Assembly: GCA_024036415.1 (NCBI GenBank)
Contig: JAMWET010003518.1
Span: 1 to 64,000 of the forward strand
Direction: 5' to 3'
Origin: Prochilodus magdalenae
Lineage: Eukaryota > Chordata > Actinopteri > Characiformes > Prochilodontidae
Length of the DNA stretch: 64,000 nucleotides
The first letter of the stretch is position 1; every line of letters begins with the position of its first letter. Both the position numbers and the translations under genes were made by a program. Of this stretch, positions 12,232 through 23,818 are shown in pieces. The notes under the pieces are model-generated. The model did not search any database. It was given only the letters and a program-made list of their open reading frames with translations, and was not told where the DNA came from.

Positions 12232-13815
12232 GTTTCGGGGTGAGTCTCCCAGCTTACGGCCGAAGCAATCTATGTTTCTTGGGTGAAGAGTCTCCCATGT
12301 CATGAGCCAGTCAAACTATGTTTCTGGGGTGAAGAGTCTCCCAACTTATGGCCTAGTCAAACCCAGCTTCTGCACTTAGGAGTCTCCCAGCTCACTGCCC
12401 AGTCAAACTCTGCTGCTTCTGTGATGAAGATTATCCCATTTTACAGCCCAGGTAAACTTTGTTTCTCTCGCCTCCCAATCAGACTTTGTTCCTGCTGTAA
12501 AGAATCTTCCAGCCCATGGCCCAATGAAACTCTACTTCTTTGGTGAAGAATCTCCCAGCTCACAGACCAGTCAAACTCCACAAGCATCCCAGCTCACTGC
12601 TGAGTCAAACTCTGTTCTTTGGGTGAAGAGTCTCCCAGCTCATGGCCCAATCTAACTCCACTTCTGCGGTGGAGATTATCCCAGATTATGGCCCAGTCTA
12701 TCTCCAGTTCTGTGGTGGAGAGTATCCTAGCTCATGGCCCAGTCAAACTCTGCTTTGTGGTGAAGAGTCTCCCAGCTCCCAGCCTCCCAGCTCACAGCCC
12801 AGTCAAACTCCACTTCTCTTGTAAATAATGCCCCAGCTCATGGCCCACAAGCCCAGTTAAATTCCCACAAGCCCATGGCTCATATTCCAGTTAAACTCTG
12901 CTTCCATGATGAAAAGTGTTTCAATTTATAGCCGGCTCCTCACTGCACAATTTTGAACTAAAACATTTTTCATCACTGAAGCAGAGTTTCACTGGAATGT
13001 GAGCCATGGGCTTAGGAATTTGACTAGGCTATGAGCTGGGACATTTTTCACAGTGAAAGTGGTGACTGTTCACCACACAAGCAGGGTTTGATTGCATCTT
13101 CTAGGTCAGAGCCCAGTTAAACTCTGCTTCCATGGTTAAAGTGTCCCAGCTCATGACCCAGTTAAACTTGTATGTCACCAGAACCTAGTCCCCAGTATAC
13201 AGTCCATTCAAGTAGTCCAGTGCATTTCAAGGGTGACGAGTCTCTCAGTCAAGGTCCACCTCCATAGACAAGCATCGCATGGCTCATAACCCAGTTGACT
13301 TTTCTGATTTGAAAGAAATCCTAGCTCTGGGCCCAATCTAGCGCTATTTCTACTGTGAAAAGTGTCAGTAAGTGGTAATATGTCTCCCATCTCATGGCCC
13401 GGCCAGACTCTGCTACTGCAACAAAACACATCCCACCTTACAGCCCAGTTAAACTCTTATGTCATGCTGCAAAGTCCTTAGCTTGCAAGTCAAACTATGC
13501 TTAAGTGTGCAAGCTCATGGTGCTGTCAAACTTCAATGCCTTGATGTGCAGTCCCCAGCTTATAGTGCACTCCCCATGTTACAGTTCCATCAAACTCTAT
13601 GGTGAAAAGAGTTCCAGCTTGCCATCCACCCAAACTCCAATTCAGCAGTCAAGAATGTCTCAGCTTGCGGCCTAGTCAATGTCCACTTTCATGGGGAAGA
13701 GTGTCCTGGCTCATGACCCAGTCAAACTCTGCTTCTGCCCCAGTACCCCAGCTCACGTGCCATTTAAACTCCACTACCATGATGCAAACTCTCTCAGCCA
13801 GTTCTCAGTAAACAA
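12232..13815. repeat. Degenerate 46-49 bp minisatellite array
   Basis: About 1.6 kb is built from imperfect tandem units of roughly 46-49 bp. Each carries the recurring words GAAGAGTCTCCCAGCTCA, TGGCCCAGTCAAACTC and TGCTTCTG. The first half (12240-12840) is most regular; the second half is more diverged and contains an inverted segment. Small open frames inside it are by-products of the repeat. No transposon ends were found at its borders. Confidence 0.9.
12831..13050. repeat. Inverted unit pair (palindrome) inside the minisatellite
   Basis: The left arm (about 12838-12930) contains GCCCATGGCTCATATTCCAG, then AAACTCTGCTTCC. The right arm (about 12955-13047) carries the reverse complement, for example GCAGAGTTTCACTGG and TGTGAGCCATGGGC. 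The flanking units on both sides run forward, so roughly two units have been inverted. The spacer is about 25 bp, so the pair could form a long hairpin. Confidence 0.8.
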
Positions 13816-14155
13816 TGTAAAAACTCCGTAGTCAGCGATGAATGTTCAAAACAACATGAATCTCACACCCACCACAAACAACACAACACACACCAAACAA
13901 ACAAGAGCCCAATGTAAAACAGCAGTCAAAACGTGCACAGTGACCTTACATCGGACATGACCACACACCTGGTGTTGTTTTCTTTCTCTATGTTATATGT
14001 ATTTGTTATACACAGGGAATTCCCTTATTTTGAGTGAGCACTTCCCTTGGATGAGTTACTGAATTCTTAAATAACCACCTTTCCAGACTCACACTGGTTC
14101 CTTTATTTTTGGTCTCTGGTGCGGGGCTACTGGGTCCATTAAAAGTGCTGTCTCA
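13816..14155. other. Unique spacer, A/C-rich at its start
   Basis: Contains an ACACAC/ACAAAC-rich patch (13860-13910); nothing else is recognised. Confidence 0.45.
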
Positions 14156-14430
14156 CTAGCTAACCCATCCCCACGGGACGCCCCGTCTCCCCTTGGAGGC
14201 ATTTGACTCATCTGTCACCATGACAACCCCCGAGAGTATGTTATTTGTGTTGCGAGGAGGTGTGCAATACGTTCTTATCATGTCAGGCCTGCGGGGTGGA
14301 GGCCATCTGTCAAACCATGCACGGAGTTCCACTGAGACCTGTGGCCTTAAGCTGCTTTTTTTCATCACCTTCCACCAGATCACTCTTTCAGGAAGACAGC
14401 TCCACATGGGGTTAATATGAGTTTTGTCTG
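14156..14430. other. Candidate conserved non-coding block with an RFX site
   Basis: Repeat-free and GC-richer than its flanks. It contains a perfect X-box match (listed separately). The two opposing open frames (75 and 118 codons) have no recognisable domain. Confidence 0.35.
14214..14227. promoter_or_regulatory. RFX-type X-box
   Basis: GTCACCATGACAAC fits the X-box consensus GTHNYYATRRNAAC at every position and is an imperfect palindrome. RFX factors bind such sites at promoters and enhancers, including those of ciliary genes. Function here is inferred from the motif alone. Confidence 0.5.
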
Positions 14431-15350
14431 AGTGAAACAGAGAGGAAAAAAAACCTCTCACCTTCTTTCCTTGACTTAAACCCTTTTCCGGAGATATAAC
14501 ATGATCCCACATTTTACATCTTTCTTAGTGAAGCTAGAAAAACTGCCAATCAATGTAAAATGATGTAACCCGTATGTTAATACATCTAAAATAGTGATGA
14601 AGAGCAAAGATAATCCTTCTTGGAGTGTCCTGTTTCAGGCATGCAGTCAAACTTCCAGAGAAAAACGAGCATGTTCGCTTTAGCTTGAAGATATAAGCTC
14701 AGTATCTATTCCAAACCGCTGACTATGTGCCTCCAGGCCCAACAACGGCCACAGCTCTTGTGTCTGGCATGAGGGTTGCCTGCTGTCTGGTGTATATCCT
14801 TCATCTTTCCTTGGAACTGTACAAAGGACCGGGAGATTTTGACCCAGCGTGGCGCACTAAAGGTTTTCACAACATGGACGGGACTCTGGCCAAAAGCTTG
14901 CTTTGTCAACTATGACTCACCTCTGTGAGTAGCAGCTTCTTTTAAATAACACACCACACACAGTAATCAGAGGATGAGTTGCATACACAGGCGATGAATG
15001 TGTCTGTTGTCACAATCAGGAAATGTTGCAGTTGTCAGGCTAGATTATGGTACTGATACAGCAGAAGCTAATCCAACAACAACTATGCTGAAACAACTAA
15101 AACGTGCCTGTTGTGGTCTTTCTTAGTAAACTCTGAGCTGGTACTAGTCATAGCACTATTTCAGTATTCACTGAAACTGTTGGAAATAGTTTTATTCAAA
15201 ATGTTATATCTTAAAAATACATTTTCAGCTAGATTCTGTTTTCATTCGAGGTGACTAGACTTTTTAATAACATGGAACTTTGCTACACTATGCCTACATT
15301 TATTCCATCCCACCACATAGAGCACTTTCTATGGTTACAAAGTTTACATT
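14431..15350. other. Unique intergenic sequence
   Basis: No recognisable feature. Two opposing frames of 62-67 codons near 14706-14915 have no domain. Confidence 0.4.
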
Positions 15351-15860
15351 AACCAACATGCAGTTATACATTAGTTAACATGCAGTAATTAGTTAACATG
15401 CAGTGATTAGTTAACATGCAGTAATACATTAGTTAACATGCAGTGATTAGTTAACATGCAGTAATACATTAGTTAACATGCAGTAATACATTAGTTAACA
15501 TGCAGTAATACATTAGTTAACATGCAGTAATACGTTAGTTAACATGCAGTAATACGTTAGTTAACATGCAGTAATGCGTTAGTTAAGATGCAGTAATGCG
15601 TTAGTTAACATGCTGTAATGCGTTAGTTAACATGCATTAATGCGTTAGTTAACATGCATTAATGCGTTAGTTAACATGCATTAATGCGTTAGTTAACATG
15701 CAGTAATATGTTAGTTAACATGCAGTAATATGTTAGTTAACATGCAGTAATACGTTAGTTAACATGCAGTAATACGTTAGTTAACATGCAGTAATGCGTT
15801 AGTTAACATGCAGTAATTAGTTAACATGAAGTAATACGTTAGTTAACATGCAGTAATACT
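15351..15860. repeat. Minisatellite of 22 bp and 18 bp units
   Basis: About 24 tandem units share the core AGTTAACATGCAGTAAT. Long units end in ACATT, ACGTT, GCGTT or ATGTT; short 18 bp units lack four bases of this tail. Variants occur in runs: ACATT units first, then ACGTT, GCGTT, three units with CATGCATTAAT, then ATGTT, ACGTT and GCGTT again. Every long unit holds a GTTAAC palindrome. The order suggests stepwise duplication of neighbouring units plus one larger block duplication. Confidence 0.95.
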
Positions 15861-17100
15861 TGAACAATGGTTAAATGATGGTTACAACAACTGTTACTTG
15901 TTTACTTAACATGTAATTATTACATGTTTGCTTAACATTAGTTAATCATTAGTTAATCAATGTGTTAATCAATAGCATTACATTAGTTAATCAATGTGTA
16001 TTACTTTACACATTGTGTCATTAATAGCTATAAATAAGAATAAACATTAAAGTTGATGTTTGTATATTGTTTGTTCCTAAATAAAACAACAAATCAATAT
16101 GATAAAAGTTCTTTTAGTATAGTTTAAACTGTAAAAACAGTACTGTAAAAATGGGTTATTTATTAATAGTTTTTGCTCAGTGGTGTAACAAAGCATAACA
16201 TAAACATGACATAAAAATCTTTTTAAGAACCCAGTAAAATGGCTAACATACAAAAATGGTAGTGTTTTTGTGGCATTTGTCATTAAACAATAAATGATTC
16301 CAAAATTGAAGTAAAATGACAATATGCATCCAATATTTGTAATTGTCTATATATGTTGTAAAAATTGTCAGTGTTTCTACACACAATGGTCTTAATCATG
16401 GTTTATATTGCAGCTGCAATACTTTTACTGCAATGCCAGGAATAGTCTGAATTTATATGATTCCTAGCATACATAAATCTGTGCAGTCAACCATAAACAG
16501 AGCCCTGAGGAAAACCTGTATAGTTTTACCTATTCCTTTCTGGGACCTGATCTTGGTCATGTTGAAATATTGGTACAGTCCGCAGGGAAATGATTATGAA
16601 ACATGTTTGTGACCTGTTATTGAATCCAGGAACACTTAGGAGTAGGGTTTCATAGGGATCAGGTATTTGTTGAAGTTTCACATGGTTCTATTGTCCACTG
16701 ATATTGGTTTTGGACGATAGGCACTGTACACATTTGCCATTGTATATTATTATGAGCCATCATCCCCCCGCTTTATTATTTGGAACATGCGATAGGCCTA
16801 CAGATTGCGTTTCATAATGCCATAATTATTTTCTAAACAAACAATTGCTGGCAGCTGTAATTAAACTATTCCAAATAAATACGGAAAAGAATATGGGGGT
16901 GTATGGAATGTTTGGTTTCATACATACTTAGGCAACGTTGTATGCTTTAAACAAATGTTCGATGACTATGTCATCCTATGTTTATGCTTGAAAGGGAGGA
17001 GGAACATTGTGCTGCTACACTAATACCGCCGGAGGAAAACTCTGTTAAACTCATCCACTCACCCAAGCAATAATATGATAACAGAAAACATGTGAAACGA
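15861..17100. other. AT-rich sequence with minisatellite-related start
   Basis: The first 150-200 bp contain scattered ATTAGTTAATCA words related to the adjacent array, probably its decayed border or the remains of the element that seeded it. The rest is AT-rich unique sequence with no recognised feature. Confidence 0.4.
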
Positions 17101-17159
17101 GTGCGCTTTGTAGGAGCTGTAAACGTGCTGCGGAACATTATAGCAATTCCAGATTAGCA

Positions 17160-17420
17160 CTGTGTGCTATGATAAGATCTCCAATTATCCAAACTGCAAG
17201 CTATGATTTGGAGGAAAGCAGCATTTGCCAGCTGACTCTCCTGTTCAGAGGATTGCTTCCTGTTACCACGGCAACCAGCAAAGCAAAGTCATCTCCCGTT
17301 TCACAGATACATTATATTGTTCTGTTTTCTTAATAGAGAGAACCTGGTGGAGCAATTGCGCAGATGGAAAAACATATTTTGACAACTGTGACGCTGCGCT
17401 GCAGAAGTGTTAAACATGGG
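17160..17420. other. Candidate conserved non-coding block with an RFX-like site
   Basis: Repeat-free block with a near-palindromic X-box (listed separately), a GATAAG core and CCAATTATCC near its start. The 62-codon frame at 17225-17413 has no recognised domain. Confidence 0.35.
17262..17275. promoter_or_regulatory. RFX-like X-box
   Basis: GTTACCACGGCAAC fits GTHNYYATRRNAAC with one mismatch in the central AT and is a near-perfect palindrome, the form preferred by RFX dimers. This is the second such site within about 3 kb. Confidence 0.45.
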
Positions 17421-17686
17421 CTCTTGGAGGGCCATCATGCAAACTTTTGCTTTCTCCCTGATCTGAAACAGCTGACTGCTGAATCATGTGTGCCACTTGA
17501 GGAATAGACAACTGTGCTGTGCTATGGCCCCCCTAGGGGCTGGAGTTTGACACCTTGTCTGCATTAGCTATATCTGCCGTATGCAGTATTTTCCCTCTGC
17601 TCAGCTTCCAAACCATTAAGAGTATTCCATTGCAGCTAATAGCCATATCATGAGCACAACAAGCATTCTGTCAAAATATCAGTGGG

Positions 17687-18500
17687 GAACCCTCAGGGCC
17701 TTCTAGGCCCTCAGAAAAATGCCTAATGACTTCTGGGAACTAGAAAATGGTCTAGTGGTCTATTGTTCATTTATATTAGATGGAATCATGCTAGTGTTCA
17801 AACTCTGGAAGGATTACAGTACAAAGCATCTTCAATTGTTCTTTAGTTTAAAACAAAAGCGTTCAGTTCTTTAAAAAAGCCAAACTGAAAATCATTCTGT
17901 CAGACCCAGAAAATGAATCAATCAGTGTTAGAAAGCTAGCTCTCCCATGGATTAGGACTTCAGGAGCTGGACTACAACATGACATGTCAGATTAACTACC
18001 AAAATAATTAGAAAATAAAAAGGGATCCTCAAACTATGATTCGATTTCCAGTGGGTGAAATCAATTTCTTGAGGAAGAAGCTTTTTAGCTTTTTAAAATG
18101 CTGCTTTAGACATTCTGGAAGTGCTAGACGCATCACTGACTGCAAATTCGAGTGGTAGCCTGACCAATGGACTTCTCTCAGATCTTACTAGTGGAAAATG
18201 GTGCCACATCTATGCCAGGGTCCTAATGTGCTAAACATATGCTAATGTGTCTGTGGCAAGCTTCAAGGGGAAACACCTCGTGTATTTTACAAGCTTCAAA
18301 TGTCCATGTTTGAAGTAGAATAGCCAAAAATGTTAATATGCACTGCCAGTGGCTTATCATGACGCTACGAGGACTCCACAGGGGTGCAGAATTAGTATTA
18401 TTGTTGAAATTACAAAGTTTTGATATTCCTGGCTTGAACTGAAGGCCTAGCTCTGAAAGTCATGGTTTGCCACTGCGAAATACCACACCTTAACCTGTTG
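17687..18500. repeat. Dispersed repeat family, copy A (unassigned)
   Basis: Shares ATTAGGACTTCAGGAGCTGG (17951-17970) with copies at 21.7 and 36.3 kb. Shares GGCTTGAACTGAAGGCCT (from 18431), followed by a CATGGTTTGCCACTGC-like end, with copies at 28.4 and 36.7 kb. It begins near a GGGCCTTCTAGGCCCT word, whose complement recurs near 28556. No coding remnant, polymerase III boxes or clear terminal repeats are seen, so the class is open; a non-autonomous DNA element is one possibility. Confidence 0.6.
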
Positions 18501-20340
18501 TTGAGAGGAGAAATCCAGAGAACTACTAATGATTCACACTTTAGTCAACATAGAACCTATAGCCTATGTTTCTGATTTCACTGCAAACTTAGAAACTTCT
18601 TTTAAAGTCTGTTGTTAGCTGAAATTGCAGTATGGATATACAGTATACAACAATTGGCTCTAGCTAATAGTTTGATAATAATCTTAATCTGTTGAAAGAC
18701 ATTATAATAACCAAGAATTATGAAACGACTAAAGAATTTCATTGATCTTTAAAAAATGCATTTTATTGCTCTTCAAAACAGTAACTTTATACGGGTAGGC
18801 TAAACATTCCTAACTTTTAATGTATGTTAATGTAGGAGATTTTATTCAATTGGTATCTATAGGTCATGGTACTGGTATTGGTCAATTATTTATGAAGTGG
18901 TCCCACTAGTGCACATAAAAAAAGAGAGAAAAACAAACATAGAAAAAAATAGAGGAACATAGTTTTGGTGTGACAGCAGCAGTTTATTCATCACTGCTCA
19001 GTGGACAACAACCCAACAGATGTTACAATGAATTATGGACAGTTACACTTTGTTACTGACTTAGGAGCACTATGATCGCTCAGCAGGACAATTATTTTCT
19101 GCCTCATAAACTCCTCAGTAGACTCCTGTGTAGCTGTCAAATCGCTGAAGGTCAAACCAGTCCAACAAAGCAGCAACTCTGTTTCCTTAAGTCCGTAGCT
19201 GCAGCCTGGAACTTCATTCATGTTCATTGTTTTTACAGAGCCAGTCTTAAAACTGCTTGAAAGTGATTACAAAGTTATCACGATTGTCTTGTTCATCATT
19301 AACCAAACAATAAATGCAGCAACTATAGAGCTATAAAGAGCTATGCTACCCTGGGAAGCACCTATCTTACCCACCAAAGGCTTTTGTGGCTGCAGTTTTG
19401 AATTTAATACCAGGAGAAGTTCACCTTTTAACAGCTGATTAGTCATATGAGGTGTACTCCTGCTTGACAGGAATGAAAACCTGCAGCCAAACTAGCCCAA
19501 AAACGGTTCTTCTAGGGTTGTTTAGTGAAGGCAATGATTATATATGAAACAGGGATAATTTAAAGTCATCTGAATGCATAAATGGTTCTTTGCATAGTAA
19601 TATGGTTACCTTAAAAGCCCCAATGAGTTTTAACATTCTTACATGTTGCTATGTTAATTAGTGGAGAATGTGAATTTACCAGGTATTGATCAAGTTACCT
19701 GACCAGGAATAAAGGCTCCATTAGTTGTCCAAAAACAAATGTTTGTGTTGGTGTAGTTCTGCATTGCCAGAGAGTCTGGTACCTCTGCCTTACCTGACCA
19801 AGAAGCGCCTACTATGGCAGGAAAATTACATTTTGACTGACACACCATTTGACCAATCAGAAGCCTGTAATTTGGCAGAGTCTTGAAAATGGAATTGTGA
19901 TATAAACAGTCCCTCAGGAAACAGAGAGGAGCTGGCACTACTGTTGGCTAGGCTGGAACAAAAATCTTTGATTAATGTCAGACAGTGGAAAACGATACAC
20001 GGAGGTGCATATATGTGGAAGCGTGGATGACATGGTAATGTGAATGCAACTGTGGGAATCCTGATAGTGTGGCCAGGTTATTGCACTACAGATCTCAGGT
20101 TCTCTGTCTGTGTGTAGGCAGGGCTGTCTCATGTCTGAAGCTAGAGATGAGGTAACGAAGGACTGACCTCAGTTTTATTGACCCCAGTTGTGTTTGCATA
20201 GAACAACGATCATCATTTACAGTGTTTTTTTTATTTGGTTGGTTTTGGTTTGTGCAAGTTGTCTTGAACTGAATGTTTGACAGAAATAATATTGTGTAAA
20301 TCATGTTTGGAATTTCTTACTGGATAATGGATAGACAAAC
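18501..20340. other. Mostly unique intergenic sequence
   Basis: No gene is recognised. About 19420-19510 (word GGAATGAAAACCTGCAGCCA) looks like part of a dispersed fish repeat, possibly hAT-related. A run of small frames has no domains. Confidence 0.35.
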
Positions 20341-20349
20341 ATTTCGAGA

Positions 20350-20590
20350 GTCTGAGTGGCAAAAAACACCTCAACACCTCCTCGAACTATCAATTACAAC
20401 TTATTTACAATTAAAGTGTCTCACTCCCAAGAGCCTCCATGTGCATTCTCTCTACATGAGCATGCCTCGCATGGTTTCATGAGCCAGTAGCGGGTCGCTA
20501 CAATATGACTATGATACAATGTGTTGGAAGTCGGCTTGGATCCAAAATGAGGAATTTGGGGGTCAACGAGGACTGGTTTGAGAACCTCTG
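20350..20590 (-). mobile_element. hAT-like miniature element fragment
   Basis: The right end CTGGTTTGAGAACCTCTG (20573-20590) is the complement of the CAGAGGTTCTCAAACC type of terminus seen in hAT-derived miniature elements. No matching left terminus is found. The left part resembles 49.51-49.63 kb: both contain an ACTT-TTTACAA word, AAGTGTCTC, and ATGAGCCAGTAG. Either the same family occurs twice or the two are different deletion forms. Confidence 0.45.
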
Positions 20591-21009
20591 CTTTAAGTAC
20601 CCTTCGAAAAAGAAGCTTCTGCAAATGTGGTTAAACCTCTATTTAGAAAAGAACTAGTTTTGTGAAGAGTGCACTGTATGATTGGATGTATAAAACAGCA
20701 TATGTCATATAAGATAATATTAGATGATGTATTAATATACATGACTCTCAGCTGTTATAGCATTGCTTGTGGGGTATATGAATCACTTTGCAGAAACCAA
20801 CAGTGAATTCTTTGAGTGTGCTGAAAGCACCAATCCCAAGTCCCCATTTGGGACTGTGGAAGTCTGCCTTTTTTCACCTGCTTGAGCCCTCCCTGTGCAA
20901 TGCTGTCAGGCTGACCTGACTCCTGCTTGGTGGTCCTGAGCTGCTGGATGCTCCCTGCACTGGGCTATTTTCTCTCAGTTGACCCTCAAAGGAGAAAAAC
21001 CTAGGGGAA
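20591..21009. other. Unique intergenic sequence
   Basis: Nothing recognised. Confidence 0.45.
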
Positions 21010-21016
21010 AAGAGAA

Positions 21017-21054
<38 letters not shown>

Positions 21055-21074
21055 AGAGAGAGAGGAAGAGAGAG
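21010..21074. repeat. AG-rich microsatellite
   Basis: About 15 uninterrupted AG units followed by AAAG and GGAAG interruptions. Confidence 0.95.
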
Positions 21075-21680
21075 CCCTCTGAGCGTTTGTACACCCGTCC
21101 ATTTCTTTTTTAAATTTGCAACAGCTGTAATGATGTCAGTAAGCAGTGAGTAGAATATTCCGGGTCCGGAGCAAGGCTTGTGTATAAATCTGTGTACTCA
21201 GGTGCAGTGTGTGTGAAGTCAGAAGAGTGCAGCGGCCAAGCAGGGGTCCAAGGGGAGCCTTGTCCCAGGGCCAATCCCACTTTGGCACCGGCCTCTTCCC
21301 ATGAACCCAAGCCCTAGAAACAAAGTGGGGGAATAAATTATCTTTCTCTGAACTAGCGGGGCTTCACTTTGTTCACTTGCATTACAAATCCAGTTAGTAA
21401 GGGACATTGAGAGGGCACAGGGGCAGCGTCTCTGAACATGAGATTGTTCTGTCAGTCCTGCAGTGCAAAAAAAAAAAAAACAAACCTTGGGAACAGAGGA
21501 TTTGAATAGTCACTGGAGATTCAGGTTGTAGGTGTGAGATTCTGTGAATCTGACGTACACTATCCAACTGACATTTCATAATCTGAATTTGCTCAGTATA
21601 GAGAAGCCCTAATGACTGACATAGAAGGAAAATGTCTGTACTATGTAGTTTATTTTTATTTTCTATGGTATCTAGTTAGA
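21075..21680. other. Unique intergenic sequence
   Basis: Contains an A14 run at about 21467-21480. The minus-strand frames of 61-66 codons have no recognised domain. Confidence 0.4.
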
Positions 21681-21689
21681 TACAGCCAA

Positions 21690-21815
21690 GCTAGCTGTCT
21701 GATTGTTTAGGCTTTCAGGAGCTGGATGGAAGGCCTAACAAGTCAGACTTGAACTAACTGAGTTCTCAAATAATCTTAACTCTAATAATTAAAATAAATC
21801 TAACTAATTGTGTTT
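21690..21815. repeat. Dispersed repeat family, copy B (fragment)
   Basis: TTAGGCTTTCAGGAGCTGG (21707-21725) followed by AAGGCCTAACAAGTCAGA matches the same order of words in copy A (17951 onward) and copy D (36305 onward). Only this internal part is present. Confidence 0.6.
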
Positions 21816-21908
21816 CTGCATATATGTGTGTGTGTTGTTGCTGCATTAAGCAAACTGCAAATAAAGTGGATGTAAACAGTTCTTTACATAAGTGCCCTTC
21901 AAAGTTCA

Positions 21909-22193
21909 TTCATTCATCCTCTAAGCCACTTATCTGTCTGGGTTGAGGGGGACTCATCAGGCAGAGGGCAGCCCTGGACACCCTTGACGAGTTCCAAGTC
22001 CATCACAGGGCAGACACACACACACACTCACACCTTGGGGCAATTTAGCAACTCCAGTTCACCTGACTGCATGTCTTTGGGGGGAAACCAAGGTAGACAC
22101 AGGGGGAACATGCAAACTTCACAGAAGCCCCAGGCAGGAATCAAACCCAGACCCTTCTTGCTGTACGGTGACAGTGCTGCCACTACACCACCC
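21909..22193 (-). mobile_element. tRNA-headed SINE-like repeat (family 1), minus strand
   Basis: Read on the minus strand, it starts with a tRNA-like head containing an A-box-like TGGTGTAGTGG (complement of 22180-22190) and a B-box-like GGTTTGATTCC (complement of 22137-22147), the two parts of an internal RNA polymerase III promoter. The body includes TTTGCATGTTCCCCCTGTG- and CAAAGACATGCAGTCAGG-type words shared with the copies at 24.3, 39.6 and 41.7 kb. It ends at a CATTCATTCAT-type tail near 21909. An alternative reading as a non-autonomous DNA element cannot be excluded. Confidence 0.75.
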
Positions 22194-22976
22194 ATGATCT
22201 TGAAAATGAAATCACAAAATATTAAATGAATGTACATCCAACAAGAAAAGCATCCAGCCCTGGTATGTTAAGGAAATCAGTGTTTATTCTAATAGATTAT
22301 TATAATAGAACATGCTGTAGTTATTTGCTGTATGTATGTATTGACCTTATCTTGTGGAAATATATCAGTTCTTTTTGTTTGCCTATAGTCTGTATGCACT
22401 TGTGTTATATTGGGAAATGAAATGTTAACATGAGTAACCAATTTATGCAGTGGTATGTCATGATTTTAAAGGAATAACATAATAAAAAACACACCGCAGT
22501 GCATGGGGACTATGTTTATAGAGCTTGATATAAAAAATGAGGTTTTAATCAAATTTCATAAACAGGTGGCTAACTACTTCCATGCATGCCTTTCAAACAG
22601 CTTGTCAGTCAGTGTGATAAATATTGGAATGTGAGCTCCTAAGCTGCCCTGTGAATTTGGGTTTGGCAATTTGATCCAGATTTAACAGCCAGTGAATCAT
22701 GTGTGGTTTCATTTATTTGGTATACTAAGCTCCAGGGGGGCTCTAAACTAGATATTTAACAGATGCTAAATTTAGAAAATAAGACCATTATTCTTAGCTT
22801 AACTTCATGTGCTCATTACTAAGGTTCACTGGCCAGGTGAACCGATTGTTGGATGGACAGGGAACTGATTGCAGGAAAGCTAAACTCAATCAATCCAAAT
22901 TTCCTGTGTGAAACAAATATATTTCTTTGCCATAAAAGTAGTCAGGGATAGCCTGTAGCGTGACTCAGCTTACTCT
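22194..22976. other. Unique intergenic sequence
   Basis: No recognisable feature. Confidence 0.45.
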
Positions 22977-23197
22977 TGAACCCATAAGAGCCCAGAGCCG
23001 TTTCCCCTTAAGGGAAAATAATAAAGGGTCAGTTATAAGATCATAAAAGATCAGTCTTATTGTGACAAAGAGGTCACATGGCGTCTTCTGTAAGTATTAT
23101 AGGGTCGTAATACTGGTAGCATATGTCACAACAACAATGATTTCATAACTGGCATTTCATCATGGTGTTCTAGAAATGGCATCAGAATGGATATTTC

Positions 23198-23818
23198 TAA
23201 TATAGAATATGGGTATATGTAATTGTCACGCCTTCGCGTCTCCCTGGCTTCTCCGCTCTTCGGGACTCCACTTCCCAGAGGGCCACGCTCGATGACGTCA
23301 TGTCTATGCGCCCCCGTTCGGACTCCGTGATTCGCTCTAGATCGCCCGAGTTTTAACTCCAGCTGTATCTAATTACTGTCTGTATTTAAGGCTGGGTTTC
23401 ACACGGGTTCCCTGCAAAGCGTTGCCGTTGTGACATTGTTTAGCAATCCTTCCTCGTATTGTATTATTTTGATTTCCGACTCCCTTCGTTCCTTTACTAC
23501 TCTTTCGCCTAATCCCTTTTGCTCGTGCTCTGCCTCTACGGTTTGTATCTCTGTTTTCTCACTTTGGTTTTCCCCTTCGGTCTTCCCCTGTAAACTTGTT
23601 TGCCCTCACTGCTTGTACTACCTGGTTCTGACCTCCACCTGTCCCTGGCTCTGATTTAGCTTCTCCAATTGTTTCGCTGTTTACTGGTGCTTGCTGAGAT
23701 TGTCTGTTTGTAAATAAACCGTTGCTGTTTTTTTAATTCTGCACATGTCGGTCTCGAAGTCTTTTGCCTAACAGTAATATAGAATATGGGTATATGTAAT
23801 GTAGAATATGGGTATAAG
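23198..23818. repeat. Three-copy 22 bp tandem repeat, interrupted
   Basis: Units with the core TAGAATATGGGTATA lie at 23198-23219, 23775-23796 and 23797-23818 (the last with two or three changes). The middle array was opened by the solo LTR after the first four bases of the second unit. Confidence 0.9.
23224..23773 (+). mobile_element. Solo LTR, Gypsy-type, with 5 bp target duplication
   Basis: The 550 bp sequence begins TGTCACG and ends CTAACA, so it has TG...CA ends, and is flanked on both sides by GTAAT (23219-23223 and 23774-23778). It contains a CRE palindrome TGACGTCA (23293-23300), a TATA-like TATTTAAG (23382-23389) and the polyadenylation signal AATAAA (23713-23718), in the order expected for U3-R-U5. 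Many CpG sites survive, unlike its surroundings, which suggests a fairly recent insertion. No internal coding region is present, consistent with recombination between two LTRs of a full element. Confidence 0.88.

Noticed and set aside
12283..12828. Plus-strand frames of 60-87 codons
   Set aside because: They are translations of the 46-49 bp minisatellite.
15351..15860. Regular short repeats that could suggest a CRISPR array
   Set aside because: Units are contiguous with no unique spacers, and the surroundings are clearly vertebrate. It is a minisatellite.
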